Positions 1-13,594 of a DNA stretch of 64,000 nucleotides are shown here, piece after piece. This DNA comes from Eleginops maclovinus (lineage: Eukaryota > Chordata > Actinopteri > Perciformes > Eleginopidae). Made by a program: the position numbers and the translations under genes. The notes under the pieces are model-generated. The model did not search any database. It saw only the letters and a list, made by a program, of their open reading frames with translations, and was not told the DNA's origin. The DNA is taken from assembly GCF_036324505.1 (NCBI RefSeq), contig NC_086356.1:10664744-10728743 (forward strand). The letters are read 5' to 3'. Positions within the stretch are counted from its first letter, which is position 1. Every line of letters starts with the position of its first letter.

Positions 1-2607
1 CTCACCTTTTATCAGCCTTCTTTAATAAAGACAAATAAAAGAAGAAGCACCTATAGAGCCTCCGTCCTTTCACAGAGACGTTTAGATGTGAATAAGTAGA
101 TAAGTAGATAGTAGGGCCTACCACACCTTCTCTCGTCATACACCCTGATCTACAGCCCTCTGTTTGCCTCTATCCTTCAGGATAGACTCAGTCGAACCTG
201 ATCCTGGTAGGTCTTTTGTTAAAAGGCCTCCCTTACATTGGTGTGTTTCACAAGCATTACCTGAGGCTCATTTCATTCGTGTTTGTACAATCTTACCTTA
301 AGTGTACTATATATTATAAGTCTTTATGAAATATAAAGGAACTTTATGTGCCTTCTATAGAGTGTTGATGTGCTTGACAGCACAAAAGTACATAGTTGAG
401 AAACTTAAGAGATGTGGATGAACGTGGCAGGTGAATGAGGAGGTAGATACATAATTGCAAAACAATGCAATGTGTTCATTATGAGACTGACAGAGTGAAT
501 GAGTCCACACGCCTTCTTCCCACCTGACAGTGTGTGGGCATGCCCATGTAACATCATGAACACGGGGGTACACAATCTGATCTTAACCTCCCATGACACA
601 GATGTCTTCTTGTCATTGTTCTCCAGAAATCAGTGTTTTTAAATCACGCAGCTGAGACATAGTCCTATCAGTGCTGAAATATTTAATTAGCTAATCTTAA
701 TAAACCCCAAGTTCAGGTTAATGCAAGCATGTGAGTTTGTATGTATACAATGGCCGAGAAGCTGTTTGTGTGTGTGCTTGTGTGCGTATCCGCCCTCCTT
801 CGTGGGATGGAGGTCCAGGTTTTGTTGTGTGTGTGGAGTTGGGCTGGGTGAGTAAGCCGCCCCTCACAGATGAATAGAGGATGGGAGGAGGCTTGAAGAG
901 GCTGCCGTGGGTGGGAGGCCGAGCCTTGCCAAAAAAGCTCCTTCTGTGGGATTTGTGTACTTTTGCGTTCCTCACGAAACACATCGCCTAGCTCAAACGA
1001 CAAAGCAGCCAGGGAGGCAGCCACTCACACTCCTAGAGGTCGGCTCGGTCGCACCCATTATATTCTTTCCTTCCGTTTACAATTTCTCCATTTCCTTCAT
1101 TCTCCTCTTTTCTTTCCTAAGTCTGAACCAACTGCAGCTCTCCTCACATTGTGGCATTTTTGTGATTATGTTCACAAGTTTTAACAGCTGCCTCACCTTG
1201 GAGCAACATATTGCCTCTTACTGCAATGAGAAACTACAGAATGCCCTTTTGTCATACTATAATAATAATAAATTCATGGTTTTATTGACTTAAAACTACT
1301 TATTTGGGTATATAACATAAGTTTTGAGGTGTAATTTCATGAATTAAGCATAATCTTTACTATATCCCAGTGAAAATGGAATAAACAGTGGTATTTGTAT
1401 TGCCCTGGAAGGTCAAACTCATCATAGACGTTTATTGTGATCGTTTCATCATCTGAAATGTTAGTGGAGGTGGTTTGATTTGTGCTTTTGCAATGAAGCA
1501 TTTTAAATTGTGGGTGTTTCCTGAATCTTACCTAGATAATACAAAATAGGCCTCTGTAACCACTGGCAACCCACCTAGCCTCAGCCGATTGACAAGTGCA
1601 AAGAAACACGATTCTCAGCTCGGCAATCAGACACAATTAGAAGTCAGCAAATCAGAAAAAATGCAAGCACGACTTTGTAGAACAGATCTGCAGGAAACAT
1701 AGAGTCGAATGTCAGTCAGCATCAGGGGGTTCGATGAAGAAAAGAAGAAAAAGAGAGCACGATTTCATAATGTCTAAAAGAAAGATCTGGGTTGAATAAG
1801 TGGGTCCACCCACCTGTGTGTGAGAGGCAGCGAAAGAGAAAGCGGGCCTGGATGGCAGTTTTAGAGACATGAGTGTGTGGGTTAGGCTAGCTGGCCTGCT
1901 TATGCTATCTAATCACGGGGAGAGAAAGAAGAGCAGCATGCCTTGATCCACCCACCCACCCCAGACAAACAGCAGTTAGCCTGCTAAGTACTATATGTGG
2001 TCGCCTGCAGCGCTGGGCCGTACATGGGGGAACAGACACCAAAAGTGACAGACTCTGCAGGTAACAGAGATCCAGCACAATTATGTCTCATTCTGTGCTG
2101 TGGAGAAAGAGAGGTGTGTCAATCAGGAGGCAGCTACAGGTCACGACTGCATGTGAGAGAGAGTGTATGTGTGTGTGAGGCACGCTTGGTGTGTGTTAAT
2201 GGTGGGCAAGTTGGCCGTAATACAGCAGGTTGCAGGTAGGAAGAAACCTAATGGGAGTTATTTCACTGATTTATAATCCAAATTAGCCAGATTAGTTTTG
2301 ACCTTAGCCTAACCACTGAAAAAAGGAATGTATTCCTAATAAAAACCTGCAGATTCAGCAGTTAGCTCGCTAAACCATTGATGTTTGTCAAAATCTTTTT
2401 TCGTCTTGGATTATTATCAGACTTATGAACATGAATAGTGTCACTGCTGAGTTGGTTTCACTGCGTCTCTTTTGTGATTTGGCTCATATACTGACTAGTT
2501 ACCTGTGTGATACCTGAGTGGGTGTGAGACCAAAAATACCTGACCTACGAATTGCACTTGTGTGCTTGTGGGTGTGCATGTGGTTGAATGTGGTCCATTA
2601 CCTTGTG

Positions 2608-2678
<71 letters not shown>

Positions 2679-5600
2679 CATGACAGGCATCTGTCTCCCC
2701 TGCCCTGCAGCCTTACTGGTTTAATTAGGAGGTGCCAGAGTGCCCGAGGGCTCTCCTGCTGACACACACACACATGCACACACACACACACAAACATTCA
2801 CACACACTACCTGAGGGCAGACAGAGGCTGGCCTGCTTCTCGTTATCACTATAAGGAGTTGTCCTCGATCCCCCCACGACCCTCCCAACGCACACACACA
2901 TATTGACACAAGTAAATGAAATCAACACAATAATGCATTCAGCAGAACTACAGTTTGACTCCTACAGTATGACATCAATACATTTATAATATATAATGAA
3001 GGTGGCCTTCAACATAAAAAACTAGAGCGGGATTTGGAGAGCGCAGACCTAGGCCAAGGCCATAGCCCTATCTCATGAGGTTAATTCAAAAATTCGAAGG
3101 CCTTAGTTATTTGCTCAAAAGCGTTGTTTTGACAATGGAAATCTTGTGACCCAGACTCTTTCAACAACGAAATCAAATATTGCAATGAAATAGTGCTGTA
3201 TCTGCAACATGAATCGGATCCACGTCATTTTCGTGATCAATCCTACATAACTCAACTAGGTTTTATGAAAATCCAATTTGTTTTTAAATGATGAAGAGAA
3301 ACCATAGCCTCCTTAGGGGAGGTAATATTCATATTTGTCTTCAACAAACATCACCAGAGACGGACAGGTTATTCTCACAAACAGCAGTGTGTTCAATCAG
3401 TGCATTAAGACCAGCTGTGAAACACTGTAACTCTCCTGCAGTACGAAATATGCAGCTTGTGTACCTTACCTCCCTTCTGGCAAATATTCCAATACTGATT
3501 AGGGTTTGAAAAGAAGACAAAAGTAGAGAAAGTTAAAGCGCAAACAGAAAGGTCAGCAGAAAGAGAAACGCCCTCTCCTCACTCACCCGATTGGCATGCT
3601 CCGAGGTGAGTTCTAATGACTTGACAGACAGGTGTGTGTCTCTGTGATTGAGCGGGGCGACATTACAGCAGGGTTTTTTTTTGTTGCACACATGCCTGCC
3701 CGCCTTTGGGTTTGAGCAACATTGCATATGTTAGCGTGTCTATCTCTGTCCTTGGACTTGAGACGGGATGTAGAACTGCTGCGATCCTCTATCTCCGGGC
3801 TGTGGGGGGATGATCGCCTCCCTTTCCTGCTCCTCTCCCACTGCATGCCACACCTGGCCGCCGACACACCAAGGAGAAGGGCATAAGTCAGGCTGCTTGT
3901 GTTTGTCTGTTTCCACAGTTATTAATCCAGGGAAGGTCTGATGAGTACACTGCCACGTCATTTCAAACCTGAATAAATGTTTTTTTTAAAGTTTGAAATT
4001 ATCCCAAAGAGTCCTCCAAACTAACATAAATTGTGAATGAAACCAATGTTGAAAAATACTTACAAATATAAAGTGATAAATAAAGTAACGCTTATTGGCA
4101 AGTTTGTTTAGCGTTAGGCCCCACACGACTTCAGGTTAAGATCAATGTTTGGGCTCAAATGGAAGCTCTCTTAAGGATAAGTGAATTTCTTTGTGATGGT
4201 TACAATAATAAACACAGCGTAGGGTTAGGGAGTGATCATGCTAAAGGTTTGAATAACAACAACGCTTGCTATCTGTTTGAAACTAGAAACACAGATGTCT
4301 ATACCATCTTAAAGTGCATTTTTTAATGACCCATCCATCAACCACTGACCTCCCTTACACCGACTTTGTCATGAGCCTTCTTTTCTCCTGATAGACAAGA
4401 GTCATAATTACTGCAGCCTTTGTCACTTGAGAGTAAACATGTGTGTTGTCCGGGTACCGCCAGAAATGAAATGCTGTAGTTCTTTTTGAATGGAAAGTAC
4501 CCTTTTTAATCAAACATTTTCTATGACTAATAACTTTAACAGCGTGGGTTCAGCACCCAGGGCCAGTAGCTGTCTAGCTTTGAGGAACTTAATTATAACA
4601 AGCGTTTAAGTGTGTCCCTTTGTTTTACTGACACGTGCAAATGAGGTTTTATGGCGGTTGCATTGCTGCTATATAATAAAATATATTCTCATCAGTTCTT
4701 AGTTTTTTAAGACAAATTTGTGAATTTTATATTGAACAGCATCAAAGTCTCCTCGACACCAACGTCATGTAATGATGCTTCACACCCCATCCCCCCTCCC
4801 AAGTGCCAATCTGGTGTCCTGGTACGTTTATCCCACTGGGCGCAGCAGGTGGCAGTAAACAGGTACGCTGAGACGCCCGCCAGACAGACAGACAGACAAA
4901 ACAGATGACTCTTACTCAGCCCCCAGTCCTCGTGTTTTGTGACAAGACTCACCACGTCTTGGTGTAGCCCTACACTGGCAAAGGACGGGGAGGGCAAAGA
5001 AAATTATATTTAGCCTGAAATATAAAACACCAAAACCCAAGATAAATGTCCTGTCTCACTAAACAATAATACAAGACTGTTAAAAAAAAGGTGTTGAAAG
5101 CACATCACTGAAAAGCTTTTTGTAAAAGGTTTTTTCCCAACCGAGATATAACTAACATGTAAGTGGAAGCTCCTGATAAAAATAAAAAAGGTGGCTAGAG
5201 TACCAATTACGAGGCAACATTTTGGTGTTTTGTATTACTTGGAAATATTGAAGTCATTTAAAACGTTAGTGTTTATTTGCAAGTTAGGCATGAATACATG
5301 TTTGCTTTTGTCTTGCCCTTGTGTGTTTGTACTGAATTGCGAATGATTTTGTTATTGGGAATTGTTGTGGCTTTTTAAATCAAGTTTACAGCCATGTATA
5401 CTGTGCGTACATCACAGATGGGATGAAACACTTTTAAATCTACCGAAATTTGACTGTAGAGGAAATCAATGTATTTTTCACATTTTACAACTGCACCATT
5501 TGACCACTGGGTTTATGTCTATCATGGCTGATGGCACTTTTACAGAGTTCAGAACAAAGCAGTTCACACAGGTACCACTTACAGCGTGCTGCTATGACGA

Positions 5601-7329
5601 CAGCGACGTGTTGAGAATAGATAGCCGATCTTATAAGATGGCAAATGTTGTTTTTCTGGCCGTCTGGCTGGCCTGCTAGTAGTTAGTGGCTAACCCTGTT
5701 TATATATACTAGATGCCAATGTGAGCTGGCCTCAGCTCTCACCCTGTACAAAACAGTGTAAACCGCCAGGGCATGGGCTGCGGTTTGCTTCAGTCCATGT
5801 TTTCCCCAAAGGGAAGTGGGCATAGCAGTCTGATGTACACTCTGATGTCTACTTGTTTGTGGAGGTTAACGCAACACAATTTGACTGCTTTCATAGCCTG
5901 ATTGTCAGTTATGATTTGTGGATGGTTTGAAATACTTCAGTAGATTCGAAGGTCCCCTGACCACTGAGTCAACACTGTCTGACTGCATATTTCACCTTTA
6001 TGAAAGAAGGAAAGGGTTTGGATTTTTTCTTAATTCTATGTTAGATTCTTAAATAAAGTTTTATTACCTGCACCCCTGTTTCTTTTAGGTCTGTGAGAGA
6101 AAACGCTCACGCACAATTTTGAAATGCATCACTCAGGCGGTGATGCTTTCCTGTAAGCTAAATTAAACTAAATAAATGTAGTAATACAAAGGGCGGGGTT
6201 TATTGAGGTCATGCAGGAAAGCCTAATGGCTGTTTCAGATCTTTTGAATGTGCTACGTCATAACATTTGGCTTGTCTGAGAAAACACTCTTTCTCCCTTT
6301 TCTCTTTTTATTGCTGTCATAAACTCACACGCACTTTGACACAATTTGAGGAATCAGTAAGCCATGCTGTGTACCATTACCTGTGTTACCATAAAATTGT
6401 GACAGCAATTGCACATTATCTTGACGTTCTTATACATCTCACCAAACGCCTGCTGAACAGGTTTACTAATCTACACTGAAGTCTATACAGAATGGCTTCT
6501 TTCTGCACTTCCTCCTACTCCAGATAGAGGTGGTGGTCTGTCACCAACGGCTGCCTTGCTTGGGTGGCTTTCTGACTCAAAACAAGAATGTAACGTTGGC
6601 CTCTCTTCAACCTGGTTTTTGAAACCTTGGTTGAAAAAGAGATGTTTCAACACAAAGGAAAATAAGTCTGCCTTGCTTATTTCGTATTTTTCAGCGTTTG
6701 TGGTTCTAACTTTGTCTCAGATTGTCAGCTTTTATGTGATATTTCCTTTAAAATGTACACCCCTGACTGAATCAGCGTGTTTTTATAAGCTTCTGACTGC
6801 AGGTTGCCACACACCAAAGTGTGTTAATGTAATTTCAGTAATTAGTCTGTTGTGAGCGTTTATTGGGGCTACACTCGCCCAGCATGCACCTCATGGCCTT
6901 TCTTTAACCCTACATTGACTTAACACACATGCAGAGGTTTCAAAGGGTTTGTTAAATGTTTTTTAGATTATAGAATTTGCTTTAGAGTGCAACTGTTTTT
7001 AATAGACCCGGAGATCTGCATCTGTGTGACTCCTCCTATGCATCTCTTCATCTCAGCTTGAGACTAACCAACAGAGGTGCACAAAATAGTTTTCCAACTT
7101 TTCTCTCTCTTCCTCCTTTCCCTTTTTAACCCTCCCTCCGTCTCCCCAAACAACCCCTTCGAGTTCTTCGCCCCGGTCCCTTTATACCGAAAATTCACTC
7201 TAACACAAAAATTCATTTTGTCTGACCTAAATCAGAGGGTGTCTGCGCCATGGGCTTATTACACAGTGCGCTTAAACTTGTGTTGTGGAGGAGGATGGGG
7301 TATTATTATCTTCCAGCTACCCACCCTGC
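1..7329. other. Non-coding region, no gene recognised
   Basis: No open frame here resembles a known protein, and the short frames lack splice context and conserved domains. The stretch is AT-rich with scattered GT/CA-rich tracts, most clearly near 2611-2792. It may be upstream intergenic DNA, or hold distal 5' exons or regulatory DNA of zbtb7c, which lies downstream on the plus strand. I see no complete transposon. Confidence 0.5.
2611..2792. repeat. GT and CA microsatellites
   Basis: A pure (GT)n tract of about 33 units occupies 2611-2677. An interrupted CA tract follows at about 2762-2792. They face each other across roughly 85 bases of unique sequence, so the pair could form a long imperfect hairpin. 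Poly-Val/Cys and poly-His/Thr frames through them are artefacts of the dinucleotide repeat. Confidence 0.95.
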
Positions 7330-7337
7330 TATAAAAA
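7330..7337 (+). promoter_or_regulatory. TATA box, candidate promoter
   Basis: The sequence reads CTATAAAAAC. About 25-35 bases downstream begins a pyrimidine- and CTG-rich stretch with the look of a vertebrate 5' untranslated exon. The predicted transcription start is near 7360. The next plus-strand coding gene is zbtb7c, about 6 kb away, so this could be its promoter. The assignment is inference. Confidence 0.4.
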
Positions 7338-7359
7338 CTAGTGGTGCGACATCTCCACA

Positions 7360-7773
7360 GCGCAGTGCTGCTGCCCTCCCTCCCTTCCTCTTACTCTCTC
7401 GCTCTTCCTACATGAGCCACACACAACAGTGAGCCTGACTCTTAACTCCACACTAGCCACTCTGCTACACAGACAGACCCAAGAATCACACTCTGCTCTC
7501 CGCTGCTGCGCTGCTTTTCCTTCACTCCATTGGATATTCCTCCTTGGGTGTTTTTGTTTTTTTACATTTAATTTTGTGAATGGGCATCCGTGGCCGGTGT
7601 GAGGAGCTTGTGAATGGACTGACTGCCGGGCTGACTGATTGACAGCAAAGAAAAAGGCAGCGGTGTGTCATTTAAAAAAGGGCAATGCTGAGAGGTCAAG
7701 CGAGGAGCAACAGAGCCTCTAAGTAGTCTGGAAATACAAAGCCACGTGAGGGGAATCAAGAAACTGAAGGCAC
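7360..7773 (+). other. Candidate non-coding first exon
   Basis: The segment follows a TATA box by about 30 bases and ends at a donor-like ACG|GTAGGTG (GT at 7774-7775). It has no long frame but contains a short upstream frame starting with ATG at about 7411. The zbtb7c coding exon has a clear acceptor directly before its initiator ATG, so zbtb7c must have at least one upstream untranslated exon, and this is the best candidate seen. A separate non-coding transcript is the alternative. Confidence 0.35.
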
Positions 7774-10700
7774 GGTAGGTGACGGGTGCTGAAAGCTGTG
7801 GTATGCTTGGGAGCGTATCAAGACATGTGTGAATCAATGAGGAAGCCAGAGTTTTAGAGTAAACACATGGGTGTGTGTCTGAGCGTATATGTCCATAATA
7901 ATTGGTCACATTGTTTCAGAGTGTGTATGTAAGTGAACAAGCTTGCACTTGTGCGTTATGTTTCAGTGAGCACACGTGCAGCAGTTAGTGTCCCTGTTTA
8001 AACAGTGTTTGAGTGAATATTGAAGCTCTAGATCATAAAGGCCTGACAAGGTGCAAACAGGTCAATAAAGTCACTTAATGACTCATGTAATTATTTAGGC
8101 TGTAGTGTAAATATTGTGCTGTAAAATTCTGGAAATAGCAGGAGCGTTTATAGCATCTCAGCACGTCTTGAAAACGTCAAACATAGTAGTTGAACTGGAT
8201 TTAAGTATGTGTTTTGTCTCCAGCGGTAATTATAGATTGCACTTTTAGATATTCCATATCTATACGACATTCTGCTTTGAATCCAAAATAGAAGCTCAGG
8301 TAATTCATAAAGATGAAGGGAATGTTTGTGAGTGGGGACAAAATAAAAACATGTTATGGATTTGAAGCTGAGCTGAAAATTACTGTTTACCACGGGCTTG
8401 TTGTCAGTCAGCTCATCTTACCTCATGATGTTACAAAATGCCATCACCAGTATTACCATTAAAATTGTTGACGAGTTGTTGTTCCATCATTATGTATTAA
8501 GATGTGTTTGTAGTCACATTTAGATATATACAAAAATGCAGTATACAATTTAGCGTAAGAGGAAAACAAAGAAAATCCAGCTGCATAAAAATGTAGTTGG
8601 TATTACTTTATAATGTGTGCGGCTGGTATCTCAGATACTGTAACACTTCTAAAGTCACTACAGAAAAGTACCTGCACTTAAAAACCTATTCAACAGGATT
8701 AAAAACTATGACAGTCATTTTATTAAAGATCGATGTCATGGAAATTACAGGTTTGCTTAATTTCAATTTGATACTCTGATTATATTTCATTAGCTGCTGT
8801 CACTTTTAACCTGCAGCTGTCAGCGAGTAAAAAAGGCTTTTACTTTTTTTCATGAACATTTTTTCTGTTCTTTTTTAAAATGTCCTTTTTAAACCCTTTT
8901 GGTTATTAATGCACTATTTCTGAATATATGAAAATTAGATCCGATTATCATCCGATTTTAACCACGACTTAATTATGAAACAGTAAAAAGTATACACACA
9001 TTTTTTCTCCATTGTAACATTCCAGAAATTGCAACTTTCTTTTGTTCATTTGGTAGTGTAGGCTTTATCCAGACAAACACAGATGTAGAGAAACACAAAG
9101 GGATGTGGAATAATTTTTAAAAATCTGTCTGTTAGAAGAAAAAAGTCTACAAGAAAAGTTCTTAATCACCGAACAGATTATTGACGGCAAAACCTAAACC
9201 TTTGTTTACTTTGGGGGTGAGAGAGATAATGGTGTGTAGCTGCGGGCCCCCCTGAAGGCCTGAGAGATGACACTTGGTGCAGAAAGGCTCTTTAAGGGGC
9301 CGAGTGACTTGACTTGGCCTCCAGATTTCTTGAGAACAAACTCAGTGTTTTTCTCTAAATATTCAATTGATCATATTTCCTATTATTTCGAATTAAGAAA
9401 TAATTCAAGGTATTAATCACCAATAATTTTCTGTAAAAATGTAATAATTGCTGTCTTATTTCAGTCATTTTCAAGAACTAGGTGTTACATTTTAGGAATT
9501 GTATTAAAAGAAATGCAGGCTGATTTTCTACCAAAATGATAATAATCAATAATATAAGTCAGTCTAAAATAAGGATAATAATGTGACAGCAAAATAATCT
9601 GTTTTATAAAAGTGTAAATGTGAAATAAATGTGCACCAAACTGTGTAAACTTCTTGTAAATACATTTCTGACATCTCTTAACTTTTAAACAAAGCGCAGC
9701 TAGAGCATTTACCTCAAATTTGGCCCCTGACATTTCCTCATTATGTCAAGATAAAAAAATGTTTTTGTAACTGGCATTATAAAGTGTTCACCTGCTCAAG
9801 TTGACAGCAATTAAGATATAGTTTAAAAACCTCCATGGCCTATAGGCTCCAGACAATTGTCAGTTAAAATCCGACCAAGGAAGAGTCTCCCTGAGAAACA
9901 GGTGCACTGCTGTGTTACCGCTGATAATGGACTGGCTTACACAGTAGGTCAAATGAATGTCTTCTCCTAATAAGGGGAGGAATTTTGGCTGTCAATAATA
10001 TAAATTATTGGCCGTGGAATTGTCCATCTGTGGGCAGGTGTGTGCTGTGGGCAGTAGGTGACAGGGGTAAACTTTGGCTGCTGGTGATTTAGCATGTGGG
10101 TCAGGTGGATGGCCTGACAGCAGTAAACTCGGCTTTAGGTGTTGTAGCTTACAGGCCAAATGAATGTCTGCATGTGACAAGGGTTGAGATGGACATTAGC
10201 TGCTGATTTGTGGCCTGAGCGGTCAGGGATGGGGACAAGTTAGGCGCTCTGCTCTGGGCATAATGATGATACAGGTGCAACAGGGACAGAGAGAGGAGGA
10301 GGAGGAGAGGAGGAAGAGGAAGAGGAGACTGATTAGGCGAAGTTGGCGGTGGTGGTCAGAGCCCGGAAACAGATGAAGTTCTCGGGAGAAAGACGACACT
10401 GAATGAAGGTGACACATAATTTGGGGTGGGAGTGCTGAGAGTTGAAAGTGTTAGTGACTAAGTGAGGCATGAGAGGAGACGTGGCCGGTACATGCAGGCG
10501 AAAAAGTGAGACAGACAGAAAGGCAAGACTGACCATCAGAGGTCAGTTTATTGATTGAATAATTCATACTGAGTTGGTATGATTGTTTTCACACATGGTA
10601 CTGAAATTCCTTTTAAGTAAATCAGTGATGCACTTATGATGAAGAGAAATATGTGATGATTCAAAATACGAATTAGACGATGTAGAATGTATCCCAAAAT

Positions 10701-12111
10701 TGCTGTTCTCCTTTAAAGGCTACTCCAAATAAAAAAGTAAATTCTTGCACAAGCGTATATTTAAAAGCAATCAATGTGTCAGTCTCACTCTAGCTCACAA
10801 TAAATTCAAACAATGAAGACGTCCGAGCTTCTTATCCACAGATCCCTTTAACAGTTAGACACAACAGCTCGTTTAGGGCGATCTGATACAAGCATTAATA
10901 ATAATTCCTTACTCCTTTTCCTTAATCCGGTTGTTATAGCCAAAAATCTTTTCAATCAAGTGAGTTTTATCAATAAAGAAAAAGTTGGATTGTCCTTCCA
11001 TGACTTCACTGTCAGAGTAAGATGGATAAAGAGCCAAATGACTTAAACAGTCATTATCAGAGGCCTTTCACAAGGCGTCCCCACCCTGGCTGCTCTAATT
11101 TGGTGGAGGGGAGGGGGGGTGGGAGTGTGTAAAGGGTTAAGGCTGTTTGGCTGATGAAATGTCGCTCCAGGACCTTGTGGTGGGAAAGCTGTGCCCTCCT
11201 TCCCTCCCTGTCTATGTGGCACATCCTCCTTAGATCCTCTCCACATTGTAATTAGGGGCCGGCCGCTAAGAGCTAGTGCTAGCTGGTGGCAGGCAAACAG
11301 TGAGAACAGAGGGGATTGGTGCTCGCTGGGGCACCAGGCGAACAAACAGCAACAGCAGCACGTGTCTCATAGTTCCAGGAGTGGGTGGGATGGGTCGAGA
11401 GCAGACGAATGACAGTGGGTTCATCAAGCCCTCCCAGCCAGGCTCTTTCTCTCTGCCTCTTATCCACTCCGTTTTGTTCCAAGCTCCGCACTATTGTTTG
11501 CCTTGGCAGGCTGCTACAGGGAGGGGCCCCTCCGCTGGTGTTTGTGCAACCTGTTAGGGAACTTTTAAGGCCATCTGATCTCGCTCTTACTCTCTCACTG
11601 GAGATTCTCTCACCTTCTACCCAGGCTATTACTTTTCTCGATGTTAGACACAAGTATAACGTACTTTGGTTTTAGAACATTAATCTGCACTACAGAAATA
11701 GACAGAAGTTTTAATGTTGGATGCGTAAGTGGACGTTATGGTACAGAATTTGCTGGAGTATTTGTTTCAAATGAAATGCAGACAGAACATATGTTCCCTT
11801 CAGTATTTACATATCATTTCAACTGGTGGCAACTTGGTGCTCTTTTGTTCCAGTTTTCAAATCGTTGGTAGTTCTGTGTAGGTCTGCGGGCCTATATCCT
11901 ATACCACCACCCCCTCTATAGACATTTTAATTATGACCACACTGTATCAATAGCATGAACATAGCAACAGTTACCTAGCAACAAGATCGACAAGAAAAAA
12001 CTACATGTAAGATTGGTAACCACGTTGTATACCTGCAGGTGAAATTACGGATTTTCGAAAAAATGTCTCACTCGATGGTGTGATCCCAAACTGCACATAG
12101 ACAAGAATATT

Positions 12112-12186
<75 letters not shown>

Positions 12187-13582
12187 ACGCATGTGCGTGC
12201 GTGTGTGTGTGTGTGTGGCTTTAGCCCTGGCCCATTTCAAGCCAGCCAACAATGCAGCTGTGGTGAGCGAGCCCGCTTCAAAGTATTTATCTAAACATGC
12301 CTCCAGTGACCACCAAGTGTGGACGGCTAAGTTTAAGCTCTATTCATAGATGTGAATGAATGAGCACCCTGCCAGAGGAAGTTTTATCACAGTAACTGTA
12401 AACAACAGCGCAGTGAATCAACAGGTAGGAACTCAGGCAGCTGTGGAATGAAGGCTTAAAGAAAAGCACAAAGAGTTTTGTGTGTGTGTGTACATTGAAA
12501 TTGTGGCGAGTATAGAGTGCATAAGTAAGCATTTTGACAGGATACAGTATCTAGAGTACAATCTGACCTCTTTTGTCGTTCTCTTCATTTCTCACCACAT
12601 CCCAATCACACACTGTATTGTTCCAATGAAGGTATCAGCTTTCTTCGAGCTCATATCTGGTAGAAACAGACACAAGAGATGGATGTTACACACGTTATCA
12701 TCATGTGTCAAACAAAACAAAAAAAAACTCATTACAAGAAAAGTCAAAGTCTTATCAAGATGATGGGTTTCCCTAACGCTCAGAGTCACAACGCGCTCCT
12801 ACAAGAAATCGTGATAGCACATTCAGGATTAAATATTACCCGATGTGATCAAAATGAGACATGCTGTATTTACCACTTGTTGCCTTTGCTGCACAGATGG
12901 CACACAAACAAGCATGCCTACAGTATATTTTAATAAAGCTAGACTGTCACTGGTTGTTGTTGTTAAGAATATCAGCTTCAGCTAAGAGCATTTCAATTGT
13001 GCATCGATATACAACTATTGTTTTCTTTAAATCAGTGTTTTAGAATAATGGACTGTTTCATTGTTTGCTTTAACATGCCTGCATAGTTTTCCTGTTTGAA
13101 CTCCATCCTCACGAGAATCCCTGCAGCATTCGTGCTCAAATGTTTATGATACTGAGTCCGTTTCTTGAGGGAGTGAGAAATGTGGATTTTCATTGTGAAA
13201 ATAAAATAAAATGCCAGTAGGAAATCCAATCACATCATATTAAATAATAACGTGTTTAAAGCATCAATTTACACCGAAATACTTTTTTTGTTGAGTAAAA
13301 CGATCTAATTTGTACAGTTTTTCCCTCTTTTTGCGACTTGAATCTCATCCAATCTGAGTCCTTATCTAGATTTCAGTGCAGTTGAATTTTTTTCTGCCTT
13401 ATACCAAAGATCGGGAATTAGTCAGAACTCCGAAAAGGTGTTATGAACATGAAATGATATATGTAATATGTATAAAATAAATATAAAGGCTATGAGGGTA
13501 AATGTGGATCCAGTAGAAAGATGTCTTCTTCATTTTCATTGAAGTGCCACTAAACAGTTCCCTGTTATTGTCTTCTATCTAG
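7774..13582 (+). other. zbtb7c: Probable zbtb7c 5' intron, no coding sequence seen
   Basis: The stretch between the candidate first exon and the acceptor at 13581-13582 contains no recognisable coding exon. It holds a long GT microsatellite at 12113-12217 and a purine-rich tract near 10285-10327. If the first-exon call is wrong, this is simply upstream flank plus part of an intron. Confidence 0.4.
12113..12217. repeat. GT microsatellite
   Basis: A (GT)n run of about 36 units occupies 12113-12185. A degenerate CACGCATGTGCGTGC spacer and a second short GT run to about 12217 follow. The alternating purine/pyrimidine composition could adopt Z-DNA. The apparent frames of repeated Val/Cys or His/Thr are artefacts. 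Confidence 0.95.
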
Positions 13583-13594
13583 ATAACCATAAGC

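Noticed and set aside
907..1293. Plus-strand frame of 128 codons
   Set aside because: No domain, low-complexity hydrophobic composition and no splice or promoter context; consistent with chance.
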